In this document: positions 1 through 8,905 of the stretch, piece by piece
How the letters are laid out: each line of letters opens with the position of its first letter
Position numbering within the stretch: position 1 is the stretch's first letter
NCBI GenBank assembly: GCA_016200345.1
Contig: JACQEX010000020.1
Location: 1 to 48,941 of the forward strand
Reading direction: 5' to 3'
Source of the DNA: Nitrospinota bacterium
GTDB lineage: Bacteria > Nitrospinota_A > UBA7883 > JACRGQ01
Length of the DNA: 48,941 nucleotides
Position numbers and translations under genes: made by a program
The notes under the pieces: model-generated
Database searches by the model: none
What the model was told of the DNA's origin: nothing
The model's input: the letters and a program-made list of their open reading frames with translations, nothing else

Positions 1-1
1 G

Positions 2-949
2 GCGGATTTCAAGGCGATTTCAAAATTGGACGAGAAAAAACGGAGGGAGGACGGAATGCGGCTTTTCTACGTCGGATGCACCAGGGCCGAGGAGAGGCTT
101 GTACTCAGCGGTTGTTACATGGCGCGAAAATCCGTGGGCATCGCCGCCAAGGCGGACGCGCTCGCCCAAAACGAGCCAAACCTATTTTGCAAAGGCGAAC
201 CCTTAACCCCGGCCTCTTTCGCAAGCCAGGATTTTTTGACGCCGTACGACGTTCTTAGCAAGGAGCCGTCCGACGGGGCGGAAGGAAAATCCGATGCGTC
301 CCCGGAACAAAAGCGCGCGCCCAGCGTTGTCAAAGGATATGTAAGCGTCGGAGATTTGACCACGTTTTCCAGATGCAAACGAAAATACCTTTTCAACAAC
401 CTGATGAAAATTCCCGCCCCGATTATAAAGACGACCGCAAAAAAATCTTCACTTTTACCACCTGCGGAGTTCGGCTCGGTCGCCCACTCTATCATTGAGG
501 ACGCCGACATGGAGGCAAGCCACACGGCATTTAAAAAATTCGTGCGTAAGGAATCCGCCGAAAGGCTCTCCCATTACCCCCCTTCGGACAGAAACGCGGT
601 GGCCCGGTGCGTGCTAAACGTCCTCGAATTCGACGTCATCAAAAAGCTTCGAGAGGGGAGGTTAAAACTTGTCGGGCGTGAAATTCCATTTGCATGCAAA
701 TTTGACGACGGTTCGATTATGGAGGGGAAAATTGACCTGCTCTTACGCGATGAAAAGGGAAACCCGGTGGTGGCGGATTATAAATTTTCCCTAAAACAAC
801 TTAGCCTATCCACGGTGGAAATCACTAATTTTGAACGGCAATGCCGGGACGATAAAATGACCTCGACCTTTGCCGGGAGCGATGGCCTAAAATGCCCCGA
901 CCCGACCTGCGCGTACTCCGCGTATTGCCACGCCGCCGTAAAACTCTGA
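2..949 (+). CDS. AddA/RecB-like helicase-nuclease, C-terminal part (5' end outside window)
   Basis: This is the C-terminal end of a UvrD-superfamily helicase fused to a RecB-type nuclease, the sort of enzyme that processes double-strand DNA ends before recombination. The frame is open from the first bases (codons ADFKAISKLDEKK), so the TTG at 26 in the ORF track is not a real start. Helicase motif VI is visible (MRLFYVGCTRAEERLVL, near residue 11 of the ORF). The nuclease part shows FSRCKRKYLF (about 114), GSVAHSIIED (about 148), and GKIDLLLRD followed by VVADYK (about 235-255), which are the PD-(D/E)XK acidic and lysine residues. It ends with cysteines spaced C-x4-C-x5-C. The usual QxxxY segment between DYK and the cysteines is missing, so nuclease activity is uncertain. 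AddA is likelier than UvrD because of the nuclease; AddB is an alternative. Confidence 0.82.
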   Translation, partial: ADFKAISKLDEKKRREDGMRLFYVGCTRAEERLVLSGCYMARKSVGIAAKADALAQNEPNLFCKGEPLTPASFASQDFLTPYDVLSKEPSDGAEGKSDASPEQKRAPSVVKGYVSVGDLTTFSRCKRKYLFNNLMKIPAPIIKTTAKKSSLLPPAEFGSVAHSIIEDADMEASHTAFKKFVRKESAERLSHYPPSDRNAVARCVLNVLEFDVIKKLREGRLKLVGREIPFACKFDDGSIMEGKIDLLLRDEKGNPVVADYKFSLKQLSLSTVEITNFERQCRDDKMTSTFAGSDGLKCPDPTCAYSAYCHAAVKL

Positions 950-962
950 AATGCCCGAAAAC

Positions 963-991
963 TTGAATGAGCGCCTTTTTTATGGTACAAA
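963..991 (+). promoter_or_regulatory. Candidate sigma-70-type promoter for the 69-aa ORF
   Basis: TTGAAT (963-968) and TACAAA (986-991) are separated by exactly 17 bases, and the -10 is preceded by TGG, an extended -10 feature. Predicted transcription would start near 998, just ahead of the GGAG ribosome site at 1001 of the next gene. Pattern match only. Confidence 0.45.
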
Positions 992-1008
992 TCGGTACTA
1001 GGAGTCAG

Positions 1009-1218
1009 ATGAACAAGAAAAGAAAAGATAACGACACGCAGAGGATTTTTTTGGCCAAAGAGGTGGCCGAAATCATCATAAGCCGCTATTCGCACCTCTC
1101 CCTTTACGACGTGAAGGGGGCGTTGATGAGCGCGGAGGAGTTCGTAATCGGCTCCATGTTCAACCACCAACAGGCCGAGGAAGACGACCTTCAAAACCCT
1201 TTCCACGACCAGGCTTAA
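1009..1218 (+). CDS. Small hypothetical protein, 69 aa
   Basis: I do not recognise this family. The ORF track starts at 967, but ATG 1009 has GGAG four bases upstream and a promoter-like pair before it, so it is the better start. The protein begins with a basic patch (MNKKRKDND), continues as an amphipathic helical stretch (VAEIIISRYSHLSLYDVKGAL), and ends acidic and Gln-rich. It has no signal peptide or membrane segment. It lies between the helicase-nuclease and tRNA-Gln, and the spacing suggests its own transcript rather than a tight operon with the helicase. Confidence 0.6.
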   Translation: MNKKRKDNDTQRIFLAKEVAEIIISRYSHLSLYDVKGALMSAEEFVIGSMFNHQQAEEDDLQNPFHDQA

Positions 1219-1294
1219 TTTCTAAGTTGGTTTCTCACCCCTTTTTGTAGATAATAGTCCGATTCGTCTTGTTCTTTCGAGACGTTTAAACGGA

Positions 1295-1368
1295 TGGCCA
1301 CTCGTCTAATGGTAGGACAGCAGATTCTGGATCTGCCTATCGAGGTTCGAATCCTTGGTGGCCAGCCA
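1295..1368 (+). tRNA. tRNA-Gln (anticodon CUG)
   Basis: A full cloverleaf can be folded by hand. The acceptor TGGCCAC (1295-1301) pairs with GTGGCCA (1358-1364), D stem GTC pairs with GAC, anticodon stem GCAGA pairs with TCTGC around loop TTCTGGA, and T stem CGAGG pairs with CCTTG around loop TTCGAAT. The anticodon CTG is at 1327-1329. The discriminator is G (1365) and CCA is encoded (1366-1368). The weak first pair U1-A72 is a known identity feature of bacterial tRNA-Gln and supports the assignment. Confidence 0.96.
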
Positions 1369-1430
1369 AAATAAAACCGCCCCATAATCGGGGCTGTTTT
1401 ATTTTGGTCTCCCGCCCACAAGGATTCGAA
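1346..1430. repeat. Large imperfect palindrome: tRNA-Gln 3' end mirrored across its terminator
   Basis: The 3' end of tRNA-Gln reads TTCGAATCCTTG, then CCAAAATAAAAC. The opposite strand across the terminator reads the same two blocks in the same order (TTCGAATCCTTG at 1430-1419, CCAAAATAAAAC at 1407-1396). The two arms are about 38 bases each and centred near 1388. The middle parts (GTGGCCAG versus TGGGCGGGAGA) differ. Confidence 0.7.
1368..1405. terminator. Bidirectional terminator after tRNA-Gln
   Basis: AAAATAAAACcGCCCC (from 1368) is followed by a short ATAATC-containing loop and GGGGCtGTTTTATTTT (to 1405). The GC-rich stem is flanked by an A-run on one side and a T-run on the other, so it can act as an intrinsic terminator in both directions. 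It abuts the CCA end of the tRNA. Confidence 0.75.
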
Positions 1431-1534
1431 ACTGAGCCGACGGCGTGAGCGATTAGCGAACGCATTTCGCACGTGATGTGCGGAATAGTCGGCGAATGGC
1501 GCCCGCTGGAGCCGAACAGGACGTTCGGCGAGAG
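1409..1534 (-). ncRNA. Candidate structured RNA or degenerate tRNA-like element (126 nt)
   Basis: No protein gene is supported here. On the minus strand CTCTCGCC (1534-1527) can pair with GGCGGGAG (1416-1409), closing a 126-nt domain; the only imperfect pair is a G-U on this strand, whereas the plus strand would have a C-A mismatch, which favours the minus strand as the RNA. Inside are GCCGAAC/GTTCGGC, GCCGAC/GTCGGC and CGCAC/GTGCG hairpins. A T-loop-like TTTCGAATCC lies near the 3' end, followed by ACCA and the shared terminator. I cannot fold a proper tRNA cloverleaf, so function is unknown; a decayed tRNA-derived repeat is an alternative. Confidence 0.35.
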
Positions 1535-1597
1535 GGGGCTTCCACCATCAGCCAGCCAAATTAAATTCATTCGGCTATTACCCGCCGACACTTTTAA

Positions 1598-2020
1598 TTA
1601 ATCCGCGATTTCCCAGGCGGGATTCCACACTATTTCCCAAAGATGGCCGTCGGGGTCTTGGAAGTAGCCGGAATACCCTCCCCAGAACGTCTCGTGCGCG
1701 GGTTTGATTATTTTAGCGCCGGCTTTTTTCGCAAGCGCCATTACTTCGTCAACTTCCTTTTTGGAGTTTAAGTTGTGACCGATTGAAATTTCCGTGGAAC
1801 TTGGATTTTGCAGAGAAACCCCGGAATCGTTGGAAAGACTTTTTCGCGGCCAAAGCTCCAGTTTAAATCCGTTTTGCAAATCAAAAAATACGACCGCGCC
1901 ATTCTCAAATTCCTTGCCGATTATTCCCTCGGTCTTAAATCCCAGTCCGTCGCGATAAAAATTTAGCGACACCTCCAAGTCTTCTACGCCCAAAGTAATT
2001 ACCGTTATCCGCGCCTTCAC
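1598..2020 (-). CDS. VOC (glyoxalase/bleomycin-resistance) family protein
   Basis: A 140-aa protein of the vicinal-oxygen-chelate fold. It has the opening ITVITLGVEDLEVSLNFYRDGLGF, a middle strand FKLELWPR and the C-terminal hallmark GGYSGYFQDPDGHLWEIVWNP, whose Asp-x-Asp-Gly-His-Leu-x-Glu supplies a metal ligand. Such proteins include glyoxalase I, dioxygenases and antibiotic-binding proteins; the substrate cannot be told. It starts with GTG at 2020, one base after the yaeQ stop, with AAGGGG six bases before it. It is the last gene of the long pyr operon and is probably a passenger there. Confidence 0.85.
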   Translation of the reverse strand: MKARITVITLGVEDLEVSLNFYRDGLGFKTEGIIGKEFENGAVVFFDLQNGFKLELWPRKSLSNDSGVSLQNPSSTEISIGHNLNSKKEVDEVMALAKKAGAKIIKPAHETFWGGYSGYFQDPDGHLWEIVWNPAWEIAD

Positions 2021-2021
2021 G

Positions 2022-2567
2022 TCATGCCCCTTTCAACATCTCCGGTTCGACGAACACGTTGTTAGTTCCGTCACCTGGCCATATCTGGCCGTCCTGTATC
2101 GTGCAGTTTAAAGAAATTGTCCTTTGCGCCAATTCCGCCAACTGTTTGGTCGCGGGTTGGGGAAGGACAATGACTTTCAGGTTTTTGTGCCGAGACAAGT
2201 TTTCGGAAATCGGTTGCCACCACATCGGCACCGCCCGTCCGCCGTACGCGTAAACAAAAACATTTTTTGCCCGGTTGCAGGCCTTCTTGATCCGTTTCTC
2301 GTCAGGCAGTCCGATGTCAATCCACGTCTCAATCTCACCCGTGTGGGATTTCCCCCAAATGTCCGGCTCGTCCTCCTCGGCGGAAATCCCCTCGGTAAAC
2401 TTCAGCCCATCGGATGCATGTAGCAAAAACGCCACAAGACGCACCATAATCCGCTCGTCCGTCTCGGACGGGTGTTGGGCGATTGTAAGCGTAAGCTCGT
2501 CGTAAAAGTTCCTGTCCATGTCAGACACTTGGACTTTGAATTTATATATCGTAGGTTTTGTCGCCAT
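2022..2567 (-). CDS. yaeQ: YaeQ family protein
   Basis: A 181-aa protein matching YaeQ from end to end: the opening MATKPTIYKFKVQVSDMDRNFY, the block SETDERIMVRLVAFLLHA, EEDEPDIWGKSHTGEIETWIDIGLPDEKRIKKA, and VIVLPQPATKQLAELAQR near the C-terminus. YaeQ proteins have a compact PD-(D/E)XK-like fold, but no settled activity; E. coli YaeQ was linked to suppression of an rfaH defect. The gene sits 13 bases after pyrD and just before the VOC gene, so it is read with the pyrimidine operon. Its role there is not evident. Confidence 0.92.
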   Translation of the reverse strand: MATKPTIYKFKVQVSDMDRNFYDELTLTIAQHPSETDERIMVRLVAFLLHASDGLKFTEGISAEEDEPDIWGKSHTGEIETWIDIGLPDEKRIKKACNRAKNVFVYAYGGRAVPMWWQPISENLSRHKNLKVIVLPQPATKQLAELAQRTISLNCTIQDGQIWPGDGTNNVFVEPEMLKGA

Positions 2568-2580
2568 CTCGCCAACCGGG

Positions 2581-3495
2581 TTAGGCGATTTTCAGGGAGC
2601 CGGTGACGGTTGTTATATCGGAAACTCCCTCGGCGACGCACCATGCCGAAAGCTCCCCGGCAATGCGTTGGCAAATTTCCGGCTCCACGAAATTCATGGT
2701 GCCAATCTGAACGGCGGTGGCCCCGGCCATTAAAAATTCCAGCGCGTCGTTCAGCGACGCTATCCCGCCTATCCCTATCACCGGTATTTTTACGGTATTG
2801 CAACATTCGTAAACCATCCTCAGAGCCACCGGTTTTATCGCTGGGCCGGACAGACCGCCGAACACGCGCTTTATCTTCGGCGTGCGCGACTTTACGTCTA
2901 TGCTCATCCCCTTTAGCGTGTTGATTGCGCTTATCGCGTCGCCGCCGCCGTTTTCCACCGCCGAGGCAAAGGGGCGGATGTCGGCCACGTTCGGCGAGAG
3001 TTTTACGATTAGCGGTTTTTTGACTACTTTTTTTACAGCCTTTGTCAGCTTTTCCAAAAACGCGGGGTCGGAGCCGAACTCTATCCCCCCCTTCTCCACG
3101 TTGGGGCAGGAGACGTTCATCTCTAGCGCGTGGACACCGTCCATCGCCTCCAGCCTGCGCGCTGACTCCACATATTCTTCCTCCGTCTCGCCGAAAAAGT
3201 TTGCCATCACGACCGCCCCGGTTTTGTGAATCAACGGAAGTTTTTCGGTTTCAAACGCGTCCATGCCGACGTTTTCCAAACCGATGGAGTTAATCATTCC
3301 CGCCGGGGTCTCGCAGATGCGCGGCATCTGGTTCCCAAGCCGTTTTTTGAGCGAAAGCCCCTTTGTCACAAACGCACCAATTTTTTTCAAATCCAACTTG
3401 TCGGCAAATTCCAGCCCGTAGCCGAACGTGCCGCTTGCCGACATTATCGGGTTGGAAAGCTCCAGCGAGCCGATTCGCACTTTCAAGTTCACCAC
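2581..3495 (-). CDS. pyrD: Dihydroorotate dehydrogenase B, catalytic subunit (PyrDB)
   Basis: An FMN TIM-barrel enzyme that oxidises dihydroorotate to orotate in the cytosol. Visible features are the opening SLELSNPIMSASGTFGYG, the loop MNVSCPNVEKGG whose cysteine is the catalytic base of class 1 enzymes, VKLSPNVADI, INTLKGM, GGLSGPAIKPVALRMV, and the phosphate-binding IGIGGIASLNDALEFLMAGATAVQIGT. At about 304 aa the length is normal for class 1B. The start is GTG at 3495 or, more likely, the adjacent GTG at 3492, which forms a GTGA overlap with the pyrK stop. Class 1B needs PyrK, which lies directly upstream. Confidence 0.96.
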   Translation of the reverse strand: MVNLKVRIGSLELSNPIMSASGTFGYGLEFADKLDLKKIGAFVTKGLSLKKRLGNQMPRICETPAGMINSIGLENVGMDAFETEKLPLIHKTGAVVMANFFGETEEEYVESARRLEAMDGVHALEMNVSCPNVEKGGIEFGSDPAFLEKLTKAVKKVVKKPLIVKLSPNVADIRPFASAVENGGGDAISAINTLKGMSIDVKSRTPKIKRVFGGLSGPAIKPVALRMVYECCNTVKIPVIGIGGIASLNDALEFLMAGATAVQIGTMNFVEPEICQRIAGELSAWCVAEGVSDITTVTGSLKIA

Positions 3496-4220
3496 TTGAC
3501 CGTCCCCGCCTTGAACACGGGCCCCTCCACGCAGACCCTTTTATTTCCCTCGTCCGTCTCGACCATGCAACCGAGGCACACGCCAAACCCGCACCCCATT
3601 CTCTCCTCCAGCGAAAGCTCGCCTTGGATTTTTTCCCTAACGCAGATCTGGTCAACCGCCTTTAACATTCCCTTCGGGCCGCACGCCAGGAGAAATGCGT
3701 TTTTATTTTTGATTTCCGGATGCGCCAGTAAAATATCGGTAACAAGTCCCTTCGTCCCGACGGAGCCGTCCACGGTGGAGAAGTGCATCTCATCAAATTT
3801 GGTCTGTATCCCCAGCCCGTCTTTGTCGGCGGCGCCGTAGAAGGCGATTATTTTTTTATTGCTTCTACTCTTAAGAAAAAGGAACGGCGCCGTTCCGACC
3901 CCGCCCATAACGCACAATAACGCAGTCTCGCTTTCCGGCGGATTGAAGCCAACCCCGTATGGGCCGGTGACGTCCAAAAAATCCCCCTCGCTTTTTTCCG
4001 AAAGGATTGCGGTTCCCTTGCCGAGCACCGCGCAAACGATGCTCATTCTTCCGTTGGCAAGCCCGGCTATGCTCATCGGCCTTCTAAGTAAAGGGTCAAC
4101 CGAATCCGTGACCCTAATCATGACGAACTGGCCCGGTTGTGCGTTGTCGTCCGGCCACTCGAAATCTATCATGCGATATCTTTTGCCCATCGGGACGTTT
4201 CGTAAAATTTTAGGTTTCAT
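3489..4220 (-). CDS. pyrK: Dihydroorotate dehydrogenase electron-transfer subunit PyrK
   Basis: This flavin and iron-sulfur subunit passes electrons from PyrDB to NAD. I start it at ATG 4220 (MKPKILRNVPMGKRYRM, 243 aa); the longer ORF to 4508 reads back into the transglutaminase gene and is not protein-like. FAD binding is shown by RRPMSIAG (about residue 53), the nucleotide-binding turn by GGVGTAPFLFLKSR, and the 2Fe-2S site by the Cys-rich end MGCGFGVCLGCMVET with a later Cys in KRVCVEGPVF. The stop overlaps the pyrD start. Confidence 0.94.
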   Translation of the reverse strand: MKPKILRNVPMGKRYRMIDFEWPDDNAQPGQFVMIRVTDSVDPLLRRPMSIAGLANGRMSIVCAVLGKGTAILSEKSEGDFLDVTGPYGVGFNPPESETALLCVMGGVGTAPFLFLKSRSNKKIIAFYGAADKDGLGIQTKFDEMHFSTVDGSVGTKGLVTDILLAHPEIKNKNAFLLACGPKGMLKAVDQICVREKIQGELSLEERMGCGFGVCLGCMVETDEGNKRVCVEGPVFKAGTVKW

Positions 4221-4225
4221 GTCCG

Positions 4226-5692
4226 CTAACGCTCCACATGAAGAATTTCCATCCTGATTTTTCCCAAAAACTCGAAGAGTTGCAGTTGGGTTCCCAGCTC
4301 GCCGCTTAAAAGCTTTATGTGCGTCGCGTCGGCGACCTCCTGCCCGAAGGTTGGGTCCATCGCCACCCACTCCCCGGCGTAAACCTCCGGCCAGGCGTGG
4401 TAAAGAAAACCGTTGAACCCCTCGGCGTAAACAATTCCCGAAACGGTGCGCGTGGGTATCCCCACCGAACGGGCTAGCGCCGTAAAGAGATTCGTGTGCG
4501 CCTGGCACTCCCCCTCCATCGTTTTAAGCGTCTCCACCGCCGAGAAGGTGTCTAAATATTTTTTCTCCACATGCTCGTAAACCCATCTGTTTATTTTTAA
4601 CGCCGCGCGAAACAGGTCGGTTTCGTCGCCGATTATTTTTTTCGCCTGCTCCTTTATCGCCGGGTCGTCGGACTGCGCCTCCAGCGACGGGGCCATCTCC
4701 GCCGCGAATTTAGTCGCGGACGCGGGTAGCCCCGCCTTGATAATTTTTGCGCGGTTGTTTTTTTGCACGGAAAGCTCAACGGAGAACTCGCCACCGTTTT
4801 TTCCGGACTTTTCCTCCTTGGTAATTTTTTGTCTGTCGTCCTGCGGCAGAAGCCCCTTTGAACCAAGCCCCGAGAGGCGAACCTTGAACGAGGTTATTTT
4901 ATCCGCCTTCTCCAGCGGTTTTTCGAGCGGAATCAGGCTGAAGGAGAGCAAGGTGGTGAACGACATCACGCCGCCGGAAAAATTCACCGCACGCGCCTCG
5001 TCCACCTCGTCCGACACAAACCCCATGGGGGAGATTTCCCTGACTATTCTCCCCTCGTCCGAAAAATACGAGACCGTGAGAAAATTCTTGAATCGCATCG
5101 TAACAGGGGTCACCGGAATTTTCTTCCCGCCAATCTCCAACTCCGTCCTCTTGCCCGTCTCCACTGAAATGGCCTCGGTCGCAAGCAACGGCTCTATGAA
5201 AACTCGGTATTCGAATTTTTTCCCCTCCTCCAGCTTTTTTTGGCCGAGCAACAACCCCATCGCGTCGGAGATGTAAACCTGGTCCCCGAAATCCACCGTT
5301 TTTTGGGACGTGTTGCCGCCGGATTTGACGGTGACGTTAATTTTCTTTCCCTCGACCACGCCGTCGAAAAACTGTTGGTGGTTGAGCTCCTTTTGCATGT
5401 AGGTAAACCGAAGCGGGCGGAATGATTTGTCCAGAAAGGAGCTTTGACTCGCCGAAATTTCCACGGCGGAACCGCCGACGTCCAGCCTCATAACGGATTT
5501 GCTGTTCATCGAATAGCCCGCGTCGGTTGCCGTGGCCTCCATGTGCGAGAATCCTATTTTTTGGCCGTTCATGAAAACTTCCATCCACTGGTCGTAGAGA
5601 AGTTTGTCCGCCGACGCGGACAATGGCGCAAACGTCGTGAATAAAAGAAAAAGTGAAAGAAACCGCACCGCCCTTAAAACGGGCTTACGCAT
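4226..5692 (-). CDS. Secreted transglutaminase-like (cysteine protease fold) protein
   Basis: A 488-aa protein with an N-terminal signal peptide ([21 protein letters not shown] then SASA, cleavage near residue 28) and a C-terminal transglutaminase core. The catalytic triad is intact: Cys396 in [10 protein letters not shown], His432 in YHAWPEVY, and Asp446 in AMDPTFGQ. The middle part (about 30-330) is beta-rich and not assigned. I chose ATG 5692, which overlaps the carB stop by 8 bases; the ORF track start at 5833 lies inside carB. The family includes peptidases and cross-linking enzymes of the envelope; the substrate is unknown. Its place between carB and pyrK, in phase with the operon, is odd for an exported protein. 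Confidence 0.85.
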   Translation of the reverse strand: MRKPVLRAVRFLSLFLLFTTFAPLSASADKLLYDQWMEVFMNGQKIGFSHMEATATDAGYSMNSKSVMRLDVGGSAVEISASQSSFLDKSFRPLRFTYMQKELNHQQFFDGVVEGKKINVTVKSGGNTSQKTVDFGDQVYISDAMGLLLGQKKLEEGKKFEYRVFIEPLLATEAISVETGKRTELEIGGKKIPVTPVTMRFKNFLTVSYFSDEGRIVREISPMGFVSDEVDEARAVNFSGGVMSFTTLLSFSLIPLEKPLEKADKITSFKVRLSGLGSKGLLPQDDRQKITKEEKSGKNGGEFSVELSVQKNNRAKIIKAGLPASATKFAAEMAPSLEAQSDDPAIKEQAKKIIGDETDLFRAALKINRWVYEHVEKKYLDTFSAVETLKTMEGECQAHTNLFTALARSVGIPTRTVSGIVYAEGFNGFLYHAWPEVYAGEWVAMDPTFGQEVADATHIKLLSGELGTQLQLFEFLGKIRMEILHVER

Positions 5693-8600
5693 TGTATTCC
5701 TGAATGGAGCAGACCCCAAGCTCGCCGTCCCTAAGCGTCTCCACCGCCTCAACAAGCGCGTTGGCCGCCGCCATGGTGGTGGTGTACGGAATTCCCAAGT
5801 TAAGCGCGGTTCTGCGTAGGGACTGTGAGTCAAATATGGACTGCTTCCCCATGCTGGTGTTGATTACCACCGCAATCTCCCCCTTCTCCATCATGTCCAC
5901 GGCGTGCGGGGAACCTTCCTTGACCTTGTTGATGTTTTTAACCTCCAGCCCCACAGCCCTCAGCGCGTCCGCCGTTCCCTTGGTGGCGACAAGATTAAAA
6001 CCCAACGCCGAAAGTCTTTTTGCAAACCCCACCGCGTGGCGCTTGTCGTTGTCCGATATCGAAATAAAGGCTGTTCCTTTGGTCGGCAGTTTGGAGCCGG
6101 AGGCGAGCGTTGCGCGGGCGAACGCCCTGCCGAATTTTGTGTCTATACCCATCACCTCGCCGGTTGACTTCATCTCGGGGCCCAAAATCGGGTCCACCCC
6201 CTGAAATTTTATGAACGGGAACACCGCCTCTTTCACCGACACGTGGGCCGGGATTTTCTGGCTTATGAAATCAAGCTCCACCAACGATTTCCCGGCCATG
6301 ATTCGCGCCGCATATTTGGCAAGCGGTTCGCCGATTGCCTTTGATACAAACGGAACGGTGCGCGACGCGCGCGGATTAACCTCTAGGACGTAAACGACTC
6401 CGTCCTTGACGGCAAACTGAATGTTCAACAGGCCGACCACGTTGAGTTCGTCCGCGAGCCTTTTTGTCTGGATGTTTATTTCGTCCAGAACATTTTGGGA
6501 GAGGTCGCGCGGCGGAAGCGAGCAGGCGCTGTCGCCGGAGTGTATGCCGGCCTCCTCGATGTGTTGCATTATTCCGCCTATCACGGTTAGTTTGCCGTCG
6601 CGCAGTGCGTCCACGTCCACCTCCGTGCTGTCGCTTAAAAATCTGTCCACCAGCACGGGCCTATCATGCGAAACCATCATGGCGCGCGCCATGTATCCGC
6701 GAAGGGCCTCGTCGTCGTACACAACCTCCATGGCCCTTCCGCCAAGCACGTACGACGGCCTGACCATGACGGGATACCCTATGGCGTTGGCGATCTCCAG
6801 CGCCTGCTCCGCGTTGACGGCGGTTCCGTTTTCCGGCTGTTTTAGGCCGAGCTTGGTTACGACCTGTTTGAATCTTTCCCTGTCCTCGGCGCGGTCAATG
6901 GCGTCCGGCGACGTTCCGATGATTGGAGCCCCGGCCTTTTCAAGGGCCATCGCAAGCTTTAATGGCGTCTGCCCGCCGAACTGCACGATAATCCCCTGCG
7001 GTTTTTCAAGACGGACTATCCCCAGCACGTCCTCCAGCGTAAGCGGCTCGAAATAGAGCCTGTCGGACGAGTCGAAATCCGTGCTGACCGTCTCCGGGTT
7101 GCAGTTGACCATTATGGTCTCGTATCCGGCGTCGCGAAGCGCATACAGCCCGTGCACGCAACAGTAATCGAACTCTATCCCCTGCCCTATCCTGTTGGGG
7201 CCGCCGCCGAGAATCATTATTTTTTTCTTTGACGTCGGCTGGGACTCGCACTCCTCCTCGTATGTGGAGTACATGTACGGCGTCGGCGCCTCGAACTCAG
7301 CCGCGCAGGTGTCGATCCGTTTATACACCGGGAGAACGCCTAGCGAGGCGCGCCTTTCCCTTACGGCGTCCTCGTTTGTGCCGCAAAGCTTGGCGAGCCT
7401 TCTATCCGAAAAGCCCATCCGCTTGAAGGCCAGCATTTTTTCCTTTGTGCCGGGAAGCCCGGCCTTGGAAATATTTTTTTCCGTCTCCACGATTTCCCGG
7501 ATGTTTTCCAAAAACCAGGGGTCTATGAAAGAAAGGGCGTGAATTTTTTCAACGCTCCAGCCGAGCCGAAACGCCTGCCCCACGTGCCATATCCTGTCCG
7601 GCCTCGGAGTTTTTAGTTTTTCCGCGATCTCAGTTTCGGAGGCTCCGGTCTCGTCCAGCCCGTCCGCGCCGGTCTCCAGCGAGCGAAGCGCTTTTTGGAA
7701 CGACTCCTTAAAGGTGCGCCCGATTGCCATGACCTCGCCCACCGACTTCATTTGCGAGGTGAGCGACTTGTCCGCCTGCGGGAACTTGTCAAAATCGAAC
7801 CTCGGTATTTTTGTTACGCAATAATCTATAGTCGGCTCGAACGAGGCCGGGGTTTTTTTTGTGATGTCGTTGGGTATTTCGTCCAGCGTGTATCCGATGG
7901 CAAGTTTTGCCGCGATGCGGGCTATTGGAAAGCCCGTGGCCTTCGACGCGAGGGCGGAGGAGCGCGAGACCCTTGGGTTCATCTCTATTATCTGCAATTC
8001 GCCCGTCTCCGGGCTCACCGCGAACTGGATGTTGGAACCGCCGGTGTCGACGCCGATTTTTCGGATTATTCTCAGCGCGGCGTCGCGCATCATTTGGTAT
8101 TCCCTGTCGGTCAGTGTTTGGGCCGGGGCCACGGTTATGCTGTCGCCCGTGTGCACCCCCATCGCGTCGAGGTTTTCTATGGAGCAGACGATGACGACGT
8201 TGTCCTTGTTGTCCCTCATCACCTCCAGCTCGAACTCCTTCCAGCCGAGGAGCGACTGCTCTATCATTATCTCGCTTACCGGGCTTTGGGCCAGGCCCCA
8301 CGCGGCCTTGCCCATGATTCCCTTCGACTTGTCGCCGAAAAATTCCTCGGCCGTGTCAACGACCCCGCCGCCCGCCCCGCCGAGCGTGAACGAAGGGCGG
8401 ATGATGCACGGCAGACCGACGAACTCCAGCACCGCCTTCGCGTCGTCCATGTTTTTTGCGAATCCGCTTCGAGGAACGTTAAGCCCGATTTCTATCATCG
8501 CCTGTTTGAAGCGGGACCTGTCCTCAGCCATTTTTATCGCAGTAAGGTTCGCCCCTATCATTTTGACGCCGTACTTTTCCAGTACGCCGTTTTCCGCAAG

Positions 8601-8903
8601 GCCGACCGCAAGATTGAGCGCCGTCTGGCCGCCGACCGTGGGCAACACCGCGTCGGGCCTTTCTTTGGCGATAATTTTTTCGAGTATTTCAAGCGTCAGA
8701 GGCTCGATGTAGGTGCGCGTGGCAAACCCGGGGTCGGTCATAATGGTCGCCGGGTTGGAGTTTACCAACACCACCCGCAGTCCCTCCTCCAACAACGCCT
8801 TTGCCGCCTGTGTTCCTGAGTAGTCGAACTCACAGGCCTGGCCTATCACAATCGGGCCGGCGCCAATTATCAGGACGCTTCTAATGTCAGTTCGTTTTGG
8901 CAC
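5685..8903 (-). CDS. carB: Carbamoyl-phosphate synthase large subunit
   Basis: CarB makes carbamoyl phosphate from bicarbonate, ammonia (channelled from CarA) and two ATP. The 1072-aa length is standard. It contains two homologous ATP-grasp halves: the first opens with [20 protein letters not shown] and ends near residue 400, the second opens with [20 protein letters not shown] near residue 555 and ends near 935. An MGS-like allosteric domain forms the last 130 residues ([21 protein letters not shown]). The paired [15 protein letters not shown] and [15 protein letters not shown] segments are typical. Its ATG lies two bases beyond the orf223 stop, and its own stop overlaps the transglutaminase start. 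Confidence 0.98.
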   Translation of the reverse strand: MPKRTDIRSVLIIGAGPIVIGQACEFDYSGTQAAKALLEEGLRVVLVNSNPATIMTDPGFATRTYIEPLTLEILEKIIAKERPDAVLPTVGGQTALNLAVGLAENGVLEKYGVKMIGANLTAIKMAEDRSRFKQAMIEIGLNVPRSGFAKNMDDAKAVLEFVGLPCIIRPSFTLGGAGGGVVDTAEEFFGDKSKGIMGKAAWGLAQSPVSEIMIEQSLLGWKEFELEVMRDNKDNVVIVCSIENLDAMGVHTGDSITVAPAQTLTDREYQMMRDAALRIIRKIGVDTGGSNIQFAVSPETGELQIIEMNPRVSRSSALASKATGFPIARIAAKLAIGYTLDEIPNDITKKTPASFEPTIDYCVTKIPRFDFDKFPQADKSLTSQMKSVGEVMAIGRTFKESFQKALRSLETGADGLDETGASETEIAEKLKTPRPDRIWHVGQAFRLGWSVEKIHALSFIDPWFLENIREIVETEKNISKAGLPGTKEKMLAFKRMGFSDRRLAKLCGTNEDAVRERRASLGVLPVYKRIDTCAAEFEAPTPYMYSTYEEECESQPTSKKKIMILGGGPNRIGQGIEFDYCCVHGLYALRDAGYETIMVNCNPETVSTDFDSSDRLYFEPLTLEDVLGIVRLEKPQGIIVQFGGQTPLKLAMALEKAGAPIIGTSPDAIDRAEDRERFKQVVTKLGLKQPENGTAVNAEQALEIANAIGYPVMVRPSYVLGGRAMEVVYDDEALRGYMARAMMVSHDRPVLVDRFLSDSTEVDVDALRDGKLTVIGGIMQHIEEAGIHSGDSACSLPPRDLSQNVLDEINIQTKRLADELNVVGLLNIQFAVKDGVVYVLEVNPRASRTVPFVSKAIGEPLAKYAARIMAGKSLVELDFISQKIPAHVSVKEAVFPFIKFQGVDPILGPEMKSTGEVMGIDTKFGRAFARATLASGSKLPTKGTAFISISDNDKRHAVGFAKRLSALGFNLVATKGTADALRAVGLEVKNINKVKEGSPHAVDMMEKGEIAVVINTSMGKQSIFDSQSLRRTALNLGIPYTTTMAAANALVEAVETLRDGELGVCSIQEYNA

Positions 8904-8905
8904 GC

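Noticed and set aside
1346-1565. tRNA-Gln end plus GCCAGCCAAA repeat as an attL/attR pair
   Set aside because: The repeat is only about 10-14 bases, the enclosed segment is under 200 bases and there is no integrase.
1215-1591. Minus-strand ORFs of 84-85 aa across tRNA-Gln
   Set aside because: They are translations of the tRNA complement (GHQGFEPR-type sequence) and the structured element, not proteins.
7695-8819. 374-aa plus-strand ORF opposite carB
   Set aside because: It is antisense to a conserved, full-length CarB and has no family-like motifs; codon bias of the minus-strand gene creates it.
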